A program made the translations under genes and the position numbers. The notes below the pieces were generated by a model. It was not told the origin of the DNA. It saw only the letters and a list, made by a program, of their open reading frames with translations, and made no database searches. From Candidatus Kapaibacterium sp. (GTDB lineage Bacteria > Bacteroidota > Ignavibacteria > Kapaibacteriales > UBA961), in contig JALRFC010000148.1 of the NCBI GenBank assembly GCA_023253875.1, positions 1-5,396 on the forward strand: DNA of 5,396 nucleotides, written 5' to 3'. Positions 1 through 5,396 of this stretch are shown here, in pieces. Each line of letters opens with the position of its first letter. Positions within the stretch are counted from its first letter, which is position 1.

Positions 1-720
1 ATTATTGAAAAATCATTAAGTGTCGATAATCTCTTTATTTTCTTAACGATTTTTAATTACTTTCGGGTACCACAAAAATATCAACATAAAGTACTGTTTT
101 GGGGCGTTCTCGGTGCATTGGTGATGCGAGCTATCTTTATCATAGTAGGTGTTGCCATTTTGGCCAAATTCAAATTCATCATCTATATACTTGGTGCATT
201 TCTCGTATTCACTGGGTTCAAATTATTTTTCTCAAAAGACGATGTAGAGTTTAAACCTGAGTCATCGTGGACTTTACGATTGGTGCGGAGATTTTTTGGA
301 GTATCGAAACATTATCACGAAGACAAATTTTTTGTCAAAAAAATGGGATATATGTTTGCAACTCCACTCTTTATGGTACTTGCTCTTGTTGAGACAACCG
401 ATTTGGTCTTTGCATTAGATTCCATTCCTGCTGTATTGGCTGTTTCACCAGATCCCTTCATTGTATACACTTCAAACATCTTTGCAATTCTTGGTTTGAG
501 ATCACTCTATTTCGCTTTGGCTGGAGTAGTTGGTTTATTCCATTATCTCAATTATGGGCTCGCAATCATTTTAAGTTTCATTGGAGTGAAAATGATGATC
601 AGCGGTTTTTACCATGTGCCCATTCATCTAGCCCTTCTCTTTGTACTTTTCATTCTTATAGCTTCAGTTGTATTGTCATTGATATTCCCCAAAAAGGAAG
701 AATCAATTGAAGCAATTTGA
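1..720 (+). CDS. alx: TerC/Alx-family integral membrane protein, 5'-truncated
   Basis: Frame 1 is open from the first base to the TGA at 718-720, giving 239 residues; the start codon lies left of the window. By recalled comparison with E. coli Alx (about 320 residues), roughly the first 85 residues are missing. Seen: the first family motif EKSLSVDN at residues 3-10 and the second, ETTDLVFALDSIPA, at residues 131-144. Their acidic residues sit in membrane helices and are thought to handle metal. About six hydrophobic segments follow, with a charged loop around residues 80-115. The short loop, the FFVKKMGYMFATPL stretch and the FYHVPIHLAL tail resemble Alx more than plasmid tellurite-resistance TerC. 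Known of the family: TerC/Alx proteins take part in manganese homeostasis, probably by export, and in metalation of secreted enzymes. The role here is inferred. An internal ATG at 124 is not the true start because the first motif lies upstream of it. Any upstream regulatory RNA is outside the window. Confidence 0.93.
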   Translation: MIEKSLSVDNLFIFLTIFNYFRVPQKYQHKVLFWGVLGALVMRAIFIIVGVAILAKFKFIIYILGAFLVFTGFKLFFSKDDVEFKPESSWTLRLVRRFFGVSKHYHEDKFFVKKMGYMFATPLFMVLALVETTDLVFALDSIPAVLAVSPDPFIVYTSNIFAILGLRSLYFALAGVVGLFHYLNYGLAIILSFIGVKMMISGFYHVPIHLALLFVLFILIASVVLSLIFPKKEESIEAI

Positions 721-803
721 ATGATTCATATTTATCAAGTTGAGTTGCAGAAATTGAACTTCTGACAATCACTGAACTTTGTGTAAACATTCGTACTAAT
801 CTT
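721..803 (+). other. Intergenic gap between the TerC/Alx gene and the thioredoxin-like gene
   Basis: This 83-base AT-rich gap is the longest non-coding stretch in the window. It holds a small inverted repeat (CAGAA at 748-752, TTCTG at 760-764, 7-base loop) with no T-run after it, so I do not call a terminator. TGAACTT occurs twice, at 755-761 region and 773-779 region, with no clear meaning. The gap is long enough for a promoter for the downstream unit, but the first gene could also be co-transcribed. Confidence 0.5.
754..781 (+). promoter_or_regulatory. Weak candidate Bacteroidota-type promoter
   Basis: TTG at 754-756 and GAACTTTG at 774-781 resemble the Bacteroidota consensus TTTG or TTG, then about 19-21 bases, then TAnnTTTG. 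Five of the six fixed bases of the downstream box match (first T replaced by G), but the spacer is 17 bases, shorter than usual. Transcription would begin near 788 and leave a leader of about 16 bases before the ATG at 804. Such matches occur by chance in AT-rich DNA, so this is only a candidate, and it depends on the organism being Bacteroidota-like. Confidence 0.2.
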
Positions 804-1394
804 ATGCCTAGTATCGCTTTTCATTATATTGATAGATCTATGGATTATGCATCATATACAGAAGCATTTTACACAAAGGCACATGCAGACGAAACGGGAA
901 TGAATGAAAATGACCGAGAAATGCATGCTTACTATAGATTGAATTGGGCAAGAAGCTCCAGAGTTGAAAAGGTATATACACTTTCAGAATCTGCAAAAAG
1001 CACATTGCAATCAATGCAGTCCAAGCAACAATGGATTGTCATTACAGAAGGTTGGTGTGGTGATTCTGCACAATCACTCCCCATTATTGCCAAGATAGCC
1101 GAGGAATCGCAAGGAAGAATCAATGTATATATTGTTTCGAGAGATTCTTATCCTGAATTATTGGAACACTATCGAACAAATGGCTCCATGAGCATACCGA
1201 AACTCATTGCATGTGATGACAAAGGAGATGAGATCTGGGATTGGGGACCAAGGCCACAATCAGCCCAGGAACTATTCGATACATTGCGTGCTAATACAAT
1301 TGAAAAGCAAGAGATATATACAGCATTACATGCATTCTATGCAAAAGATAAAGGTCAAAGCATTGAAACTGAAATCCTCGTTAATTGTCTGTAA
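804..1394 (+). CDS. Thioredoxin-family protein with a single active-site cysteine
   Basis: The 196-residue product has no signal peptide or membrane segment and is probably cytoplasmic. Residues about 17-60 form the helical lead-in typical of a thioredoxin-like family frequent in Bacteroidota. A thioredoxin fold follows: strand WIVITEG, active-site loop W84-C85-G86-D87-S88, helix SLPIIAKIAEE, strand NVYIVSRD, and the SIPKLIA segment with the cis-proline at P132. The C-terminal helical part contains FYAKDKGQ, which I recall as a conserved stretch in this family. The second cysteine of CxxC is Ser88, so a normal dithiol-disulfide cycle is not possible at that site. The remaining cysteines are C137, just after the cis-proline strand, and C195, the penultimate residue. 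Substrate and role are unknown. No clear Shine-Dalgarno precedes 804; ATG at 840 (residue 13) is an alternative start that would keep the whole conserved region. It is not a CcmG-type periplasmic thioredoxin despite ccmF nearby, since it lacks an export signal. Confidence 0.88.
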   Translation: MPSIAFHYIDRSMDYASYTEAFYTKAHADETGMNENDREMHAYYRLNWARSSRVEKVYTLSESAKSTLQSMQSKQQWIVITEGWCGDSAQSLPIIAKIAEESQGRINVYIVSRDSYPELLEHYRTNGSMSIPKLIACDDKGDEIWDWGPRPQSAQELFDTLRANTIEKQEIYTALHAFYAKDKGQSIETEILVNCL

Positions 1395-1411
1395 CACAAT
1401 CACCTATTTTT

Positions 1412-1416
1412 GGGAG
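1412..1416 (+). promoter_or_regulatory. Shine-Dalgarno-like site deciding the start at 1425
   Basis: GGGAG ends 8 bases before the ATG at 1425, which is good spacing. It supports ATG 1425 over the in-frame TTG at 1410 and the GTG at 1416, both of which overlap or precede this site. It is the only clear ribosome-binding site among the starts in the window. Confidence 0.5.
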
Positions 1417-1424
1417 TGAATACG

Positions 1425-2123
1425 ATGTCGAACATAATGATCAATGCCATGATGCTGATCTGTACTTTTATTCTTTCAGAAAGAATCACAGCACAAGGAG
1501 TGACCTTTCTCATAAAAGGAAAAGTTGTGGATGAAGAAAAAAAGGCATTGCAAGGGGTGCAAGTGATTGCAAAAGATGGAGATGAAATATCCGGGAAATC
1601 AAAAACAACAGCAAGTGGTGAATTCACCATGACTTTAAAACCCGGCAGATACTATTCAATGTCATTTGAAAGAAATGACTTATTCATGGCTAGACAAGAT
1701 TTTCGTGTTCCAGATGGTACTTCCTATCAAGAAATTTCTCAGGATTTTCAATTGCGAACTTTTGCAAAGGGAGATACAATCCAACAATTTCCTCTATTCC
1801 CGGCAGGACAAGCCAATGCTATGCCATCACCATTGTTTACAATGATTCCGGAAATGCTGAAAAAGATGCCTCACCTGAAAATAAAAGTGTTGGTTTCTGA
1901 AGGAAAAGGAAGCGGAAAAAAAACAAAAGCAGAAAAGAAAACGAAAGGAAAAAAGGGAAGCTCAACTCCTGTGCAAACATTATATGACTTGAGAGTGGAA
2001 GAGATTCGTTCAAAGCTCTTAATTGTTGGTGCACCGGAAGCGAGATTTACATTTGAAAAGGCAAGTTTGAAACCTCCATTTGATGTTTCTGTTATCATCA
2101 CTACATTAGCGAGCGATTTTTAA
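1425..2123 (+). CDS. Exported protein: carboxypeptidase-regulatory-like domain plus probable degenerate OmpA-like domain
   Basis: The 232-residue product starts with a hydrophobic segment (about 4-17) and a possible cleavage site after the ITA at 21-23. The signal is weakly charged at its N-terminus, so export is likely but not certain. Residues about 29-110 look like a CarboxypepD_reg/Cna-B type beta-sandwich: IKGKVVDEEKKALQGVQV, then TTASGEFTMTLKPGRYY. Residues about 121-226 resemble an OmpA C-terminal domain in layout: FPLFPAGQANAM (the F-D-x-x-S-A region), the helix and strand IPEMLKKMPHLKIKVLV, helix LYDLRVEEIRSKLL, strand ARFTF. The usual GHTD after the strand is replaced by VSEG, and a lysine/glycine-rich stretch (160-178) follows. 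The arginines at 190 and 195 could match the usual peptidoglycan-binding Arg position. Domain assignments are by eye; the OmpA part is an inference. The gene starts 30 bases after the thioredoxin-like gene and ends 2 bases before the TldD-type gene. A lipobox is not seen. The in-frame TTG at 1410 would add five residues. Confidence 0.78.
   Translation: MSNIMINAMMLICTFILSERITAQGVTFLIKGKVVDEEKKALQGVQVIAKDGDEISGKSKTTASGEFTMTLKPGRYYSMSFERNDLFMARQDFRVPDGTSYQEISQDFQLRTFAKGDTIQQFPLFPAGQANAMPSPLFTMIPEMLKKMPHLKIKVLVSEGKGSGKKTKAEKKTKGKKGSSTPVQTLYDLRVEEIRSKLLIVGAPEARFTFEKASLKPPFDVSVIITTLASDF
1902..1958 (+). other. Low-complexity purine-rich stretch coding for a Lys/Gly-rich linker
   Basis: Codons 160-178 of the OmpA-like gene are nearly all A and G on the + strand and encode a run dominated by Lys with Gly, Ser and Thr. 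It includes eight consecutive A at 1916-1923 and several shorter A runs. The position, just after the strand where OmpA-like domains normally carry their TD motif, suggests an inserted flexible, strongly basic loop. The A8 run is also a plausible site of replication or transcription slippage. Confidence 0.6.
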
Positions 2124-2125
2124 TC

Positions 2126-3817
2126 ATGCAGAGTATGAATAAGTTCTTCTCATATATAGTTGTCTTGCTATGTACATGTGTAATAGCCAATAGTGCTGAG
2201 AGTCCGATTCTGAAGGCGATGAACAGTGAGATGCAAAGGACAATGGATGGACTATCAAAACAAAGTAATCCTCCATATTTCTTATCATATGCAGTCACAG
2301 AAACAAAAACCATTCGAATGTCAGCATCATTTGGAAAAGTAAAATATACAGAGGATGTGTCTTCTCGAATTTTGGATATTGATATTCGTGTTGGAAATTA
2401 TGAATTGGATAATACTCATACAATTCGTGGTTCCAGATTTGAATTCGGTGGTGGTGGAAAAGGGATTGAATTGCCAATGTCAAATGATGAACAAGCAATT
2501 CGTTCTGTCATTTGGAATGCAACAGATAAATTATATAAGAAAGCTGTTGAGCGTTATGGGAAAGTACTCACCAATCGTGCCGTTAAAGTAAAAGAAGAAG
2601 ATAGTTCCGCAGATTTTTCAAAGCAACAATTAGTTCGATATATCGAAGATGAACAATCATTCTCCATTGATACCAATCTGTGGATGCAAAGAGTAAAACG
2701 ATTATCTGCATTGTTTTCCGAAGACCCGAAAATTTATACCGGAGAAGTCTATTTTCAAGCAGATATTCTCACAAAATATTTTGTGAGTTCTGAAGGTAGT
2801 CTCATTCAACAAAGCGAACCAAATGTTCGAATGTTCGCATCTGCATCAACGAAAGCAGATGATGGCATGACGCTTCCATTATTCTCCAGCTATTTTGGAT
2901 TCTTGCCTGAGAATTTACCAAGCGAAGAGATCATGGCTGCAGACATCAAATCCATGATCAAAACAATTGGGGCATTACGCAATGCACCATTGGCTGAAAC
3001 ATATTCCGGCCCTGCAATTTTATCTGGTCCTGCATCGGGAGTGTTTTTTCATGAGATATTTGGTCATCGCGTGGAAGGACATCGTCAAAAGGATCCAAAT
3101 TCTTCGCAGACGTTTAAATCATTTTTGAATAAAAAAATACTCCCTGATTTCATTGATGTTGTCTTTGATCCAGGTTTGAAGACATTGAATGGTCAAGATA
3201 TAGTGGGACATTATAAATATGATGATGAAGGAGTAAAAGCTGAAAAAGTGATAGCGGTTGAAAAGGGTATATTCAAAAATTTTCTCATGAATCGTTCTCC
3301 GATTGAATCATTTCCTGTGTCAAATGGACATGGCAGAAGACAACCGGGTTTACGACCTGTTGCAAGACAATCCAATTTATTGGTTCAAGCATCGCAGACT
3401 GTATCCTTTGATTCATTGAAAACATTATTGAGAGAAGAATGTGTAAAGCAAAACAAGGAATATGGATTATACTTTGTTGAAATTTCCGGTGGATTTACAT
3501 TCACTGCAAGAACTATTCCCAATGCTTTTAATGTTCAACCACTCGTTGTCTATAAAATCTTTGCTGATGGTAGACCTGACGAGCTCGTTCGTGGCGTTGA
3601 TTTGATAGGAACACCACTCACCACATTCAATAATATCATTGCAGCTTCGCATGATATCGGCATCTTCAATGGTGTATGTGGCGCAGAATCAGGTGGTGTA
3701 CCGGTTTCAGCAAGTTCACCTTCATTATTTGTGAAGACAATTGAAGTACAGAAAAAACAAAAGTCACAAGCAAAACCTCCATTGCTTGAATCACCGTTGA
3801 CCAAACCAAAACCATAA
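2126..3817 (+). CDS. tldD: Exported TldD/PmbA-family metallopeptidase (TldD-type)
   Basis: The 563-residue product begins with a signal peptide: Asn-Lys at 5-6, hydrophobic core about 7-20, likely cleavage near A24. Residues about 30-240 fit the N-terminal TldD/PmbA domain and the rest the catalytic half. Zinc-site motifs are intact: HEIFGH at 309-314 (HExxxH: H309, E310, H314) and Cys518 in GVCGAESGGVPV, equivalent to the conserved GTCG-type segment of TldD. The SNGHGRRQPGLRPVARQSN segment from residue 399 is also family-typical. An HExxxH marks the catalytic TldD type, not its inactive partner TldE/PmbA. E. coli TldD/TldE is a cytosolic heterodimeric protease acting on unfolded peptides such as microcin B17 precursor and CcdA; this copy is longer (E. 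coli about 480 residues), carries an export signal and has no TldE gene beside it here. Its substrate is unknown. A polar Lys/Pro-rich tail covers about the last 22 residues. ATG at 2135 (residue 4) is an equally good start. The start follows the preceding stop by 2 bases. Confidence 0.93.
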   Translation: MQSMNKFFSYIVVLLCTCVIANSAESPILKAMNSEMQRTMDGLSKQSNPPYFLSYAVTETKTIRMSASFGKVKYTEDVSSRILDIDIRVGNYELDNTHTIRGSRFEFGGGGKGIELPMSNDEQAIRSVIWNATDKLYKKAVERYGKVLTNRAVKVKEEDSSADFSKQQLVRYIEDEQSFSIDTNLWMQRVKRLSALFSEDPKIYTGEVYFQADILTKYFVSSEGSLIQQSEPNVRMFASASTKADDGMTLPLFSSYFGFLPENLPSEEIMAADIKSMIKTIGALRNAPLAETYSGPAILSGPASGVFFHEIFGHRVEGHRQKDPNSSQTFKSFLNKKILPDFIDVVFDPGLKTLNGQDIVGHYKYDDEGVKAEKVIAVEKGIFKNFLMNRSPIESFPVSNGHGRRQPGLRPVARQSNLLVQASQTVSFDSLKTLLREECVKQNKEYGLYFVEISGGFTFTARTIPNAFNVQPLVVYKIFADGRPDELVRGVDLIGTPLTTFNNIIAASHDIGIFNGVCGAESGGVPVSASSPSLFVKTIEVQKKQKSQAKPPLLESPLTKPKP

Positions 3818-3820
3818 TAT

Positions 3821-5396
3821 ATGATTGGCCAAATACTCATTCATCTCTTATTTGCAACTGCTCTCATTGGCACTGGTTACTATGCCTTTGCACTCAAAGG
3901 AAATGAAAGAGCGGCGGATATTGGGAGATTCCTCTTCAGATTAACGACAATAGGCATTGTCATTGCATTCCTTGCGATTCTCTGGCTTGTATTCAATCAT
4001 CGCTTTGAATATCATTATATCTGGAATTATTCTTCAAAAGAATTACAGGCATGGTATTTATTCGCAGCAGGTTATGCTGGTCAAGAAGGAAGTTTCATGT
4101 TATGGACACTCTGGGTGGCTGTGCTTGGGATTGCTCTTTCAAATTTTGGTCGAAAAAAGGGAATGGAATCAGAGATCATGGTCTTTTATTCATTGATTCT
4201 TGTGTTCCTGCTTCTACTGCTCGTCATCAAAAATCCATTCGCCTATGTATGGGAAACCTTTGCAAAAGATGGTGTCGCAGAGGGATTTATTCCACAAAAT
4301 GGGAAAGGTCTCAATCCGCTATTGCATAATGTTTGGATAACAATTCATCCACCAATTCTCTTTACCGGATTTGCTGCCATGAGCGCTCCATTTGCACTGG
4401 CAATGGCTGGATTACTCAAAAGGGATTATCAAGGTTGGGTGAAGCATGCTTTGCCATGGACATTATATTCCACGGCAATTCTTGGTTTTGGTATCATGCT
4501 TGGTGGATTTTGGGCTTATGAAACATTGGGTTGGGGTGGTTTTTGGGCTTGGGATCCTGTAGAGAATTCTTCACTCATTCCATGGCTGGTTTCCGCAGCA
4601 TTAGTTCATACGATGATCATTCAAAAGAAGACCGGAGGTTTGGTCAAAACTAATATCATCCTTGCTTCTTTATCTTTCATACTCGTATTGTATTCCACAT
4701 TTCTTACGAGAAGCGGAGTATTGGGTGATACATCCGTTCATTCATTTGTTGATCCAGGCATGTTTGCTTATGTGATGCTCATAGCATTTATGTCAACATT
4801 TCTTGTGCTTGCATTGTATATCATGTTTCTTCGAAGAGAAGATTTGATGTTTCCTTCGGCTTCATTTACCATGCAAAGTAGAGAGTTTTTGCTTTCCATT
4901 GGATCGGCATTACTCCTTGGTTCTGCGATCATCGTATTCATTGGAACTAGTTGGCCATTATTTGCAGAAGTCATCAAGCAACCGAAAGTAGCGATTGACC
5001 CGGCATTTTATAATTCCACACATTTGCCACTGGTTATAATGATCATGCTTGTGAATGCGATTTCATTGATTGCCCGCTGGAAAGGGAACACATTGATTTC
5101 CAATATGAGATCATTGTTCTTACCACTTACCTTGACAATTGCTGGCACAGTTGTGTCTTTCCTAATGGGTGTCACTGATCCAGTATATATCCTGCTCACT
5201 TTTGCTTCCTGGTTTGCACTCATCATCAATCTTGAACTGGCAATAAAAGTCATGCAAGCGAAGTTCAGTTCTGCGGGAGCATATATCTCTCATACCGGCA
5301 TTGCATTTCTTATGATTGGTATTGTGTGGACATCCAAGTATTCCGTGATGGAACATGCGCAACTAGTTCAGGGAGTACCCAATACTGTACTAGGCT
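3821..5396 (+). CDS. ccmF: Cytochrome c haem lyase subunit CcmF, 3'-truncated
   Basis: The frame from ATG 3821 stays open for 525 codons to the window edge; E. coli CcmF has about 647 residues, so roughly the last fifth is missing. It is a polytopic membrane protein with about a dozen hydrophobic segments. Seen: GQEGSFMLW ending at residue 95, KNPF at 137-140, LNPLLHNVWITIHPP with H176, the WWD motif at 231-249 ending GGFWAWDPVEN, H263 in AALVH, TRSGVLGDTSVH at 296-307, and H491 in SHTG. The four histidines match by order and near-identical position the haem ligands described for E. coli CcmF (P-His1, TM-His1, P-His2, TM-His2; recalled numbers 173, 261, 303, 491). Known role: with CcmH and haem-loaded CcmE, CcmF attaches haem to CXXCH of apocytochromes c on the outer face of the membrane (System I). 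The gene starts 3 bases after the tldD-type stop and has no clear Shine-Dalgarno, suggesting translational coupling. NrfE/CcmF-like paralogues share these motifs and cannot be fully excluded. Confidence 0.95.
   Translation, partial: MIGQILIHLLFATALIGTGYYAFALKGNERAADIGRFLFRLTTIGIVIAFLAILWLVFNHRFEYHYIWNYSSKELQAWYLFAAGYAGQEGSFMLWTLWVAVLGIALSNFGRKKGMESEIMVFYSLILVFLLLLLVIKNPFAYVWETFAKDGVAEGFIPQNGKGLNPLLHNVWITIHPPILFTGFAAMSAPFALAMAGLLKRDYQGWVKHALPWTLYSTAILGFGIMLGGFWAYETLGWGGFWAWDPVENSSLIPWLVSAALVHTMIIQKKTGGLVKTNIILASLSFILVLYSTFLTRSGVLGDTSVHSFVDPGMFAYVMLIAFMSTFLVLALYIMFLRREDLMFPSASFTMQSREFLLSIGSALLLGSAIIVFIGTSWPLFAEVIKQPKVAIDPAFYNSTHLPLVIMIMLVNAISLIARWKGNTLISNMRSLFLPLTLTIAGTVVSFLMGVTDPVYILLTFASWFALIINLELAIKVMQAKFSSAGAYISHTGIAFLMIGIVWTSKYSVMEHAQLVQGVPNTVLG

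Larger units (their letters stand above)
804..5396 (+). other. Probable operon: thioredoxin-like, OmpA-like, TldD-type, ccmF
   Basis: Four genes run in the same direction with gaps of 30, 2 and 3 bases and no hairpin-plus-T-run between them. The last three are close enough for translational coupling. The unit may begin in the 83-base gap upstream of 804 and continues past the right edge. Co-transcription is inferred from spacing; a shared function is not shown. Confidence 0.6.

Noticed and set aside
1..720. Tellurite-resistance operon (ter) suggested by the TerC-family gene
   Set aside because: No terZABDEF genes are adjacent and the sequence is closer to the chromosomal Alx type.
748..764. 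Inverted repeat CAGAA/TTCTG after the TerC/Alx gene as a terminator
   Set aside because: The stem is only 5 AT-rich pairs with a 7-base loop and no T-run follows.
932..1123. Minus-strand open frame inside the thioredoxin-like gene
   Set aside because: It overlaps a well-supported gene, shows no recognisable motif and is short; treated as a shadow.
804..1394. CcmG/ResA-like role for the thioredoxin-like protein in cytochrome c maturation, suggested by ccmF nearby
   Set aside because: It has no signal peptide or membrane anchor and lacks the second active-site cysteine needed for apocytochrome reduction.
2171..2182. Lipoprotein signal in the TldD-type peptidase (cysteines C16 and C18)
   Set aside because: The residues before both cysteines (Leu and Thr) do not fit a lipobox, and a normal cleavage site follows near A24.
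4051..4521. Short plus-strand open frames in other frames within 3957-4521
   Set aside because: They lie inside ccmF, whose frame from 3821 is open throughout and carries the family motifs.
4768..5362. Minus-strand open frames at the right end
   Set aside because: They are antisense to ccmF and have no recognisable protein features.

Overview
The window reads as ordinary chromosomal DNA from an AT-rich bacterium. All genes lie on the + strand and packing is dense. Several features suggest the Bacteroidota/Chlorobiota (FCB) group: the thioredoxin-like protein has the layout common there, one protein combines a carboxypeptidase-regulatory-like domain with what looks like an OmpA-like domain, the TldD-type peptidase is secreted, and most genes lack a clear Shine-Dalgarno. 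This placement is an inference from gene content; there is no rRNA or other phylogenetic marker here.

Layout: (1) bases 1-720 hold the 3' two thirds of a TerC/Alx-family membrane protein, cut by the left edge. (2) A short 83-base gap (721-803) has no convincing terminator and one weak Bacteroidota-like promoter candidate. (3) Bases 804-1394 encode a cytoplasmic thioredoxin-fold protein with only one cysteine at the active site (WCGDS). (4) Bases 1425-2123 encode a secreted protein with a beta-sandwich regulatory-like domain and a probable degenerate OmpA-like domain interrupted by a lysine-rich stretch. (5) Bases 2126-3817 encode an exported TldD/PmbA-family metallopeptidase with intact HExxxH and C-terminal Cys motifs. 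(6) From 3821 to the right edge runs an uninterrupted frame for CcmF, the cytochrome c haem lyase subunit, with its WWD motif and four haem-ligand histidines. It has no stop inside the window, so a search for closed ORFs would miss it.

Genes 3 to 6 are probably one transcription unit: the gaps are 30, 2 and 3 bases. The last three products all act at or beyond the cytoplasmic membrane (OmpA-like envelope protein, exported peptidase, haem lyase), but the sequence gives no direct proof that they share a pathway. I see no mobile element, CRISPR array, tRNA, rRNA or riboswitch. I did not find a clearly new biological system. The points most worth following are the secreted TldD without a TldE partner, the unusual OmpA-like protein translated just ahead of it, and the single-cysteine thioredoxin.
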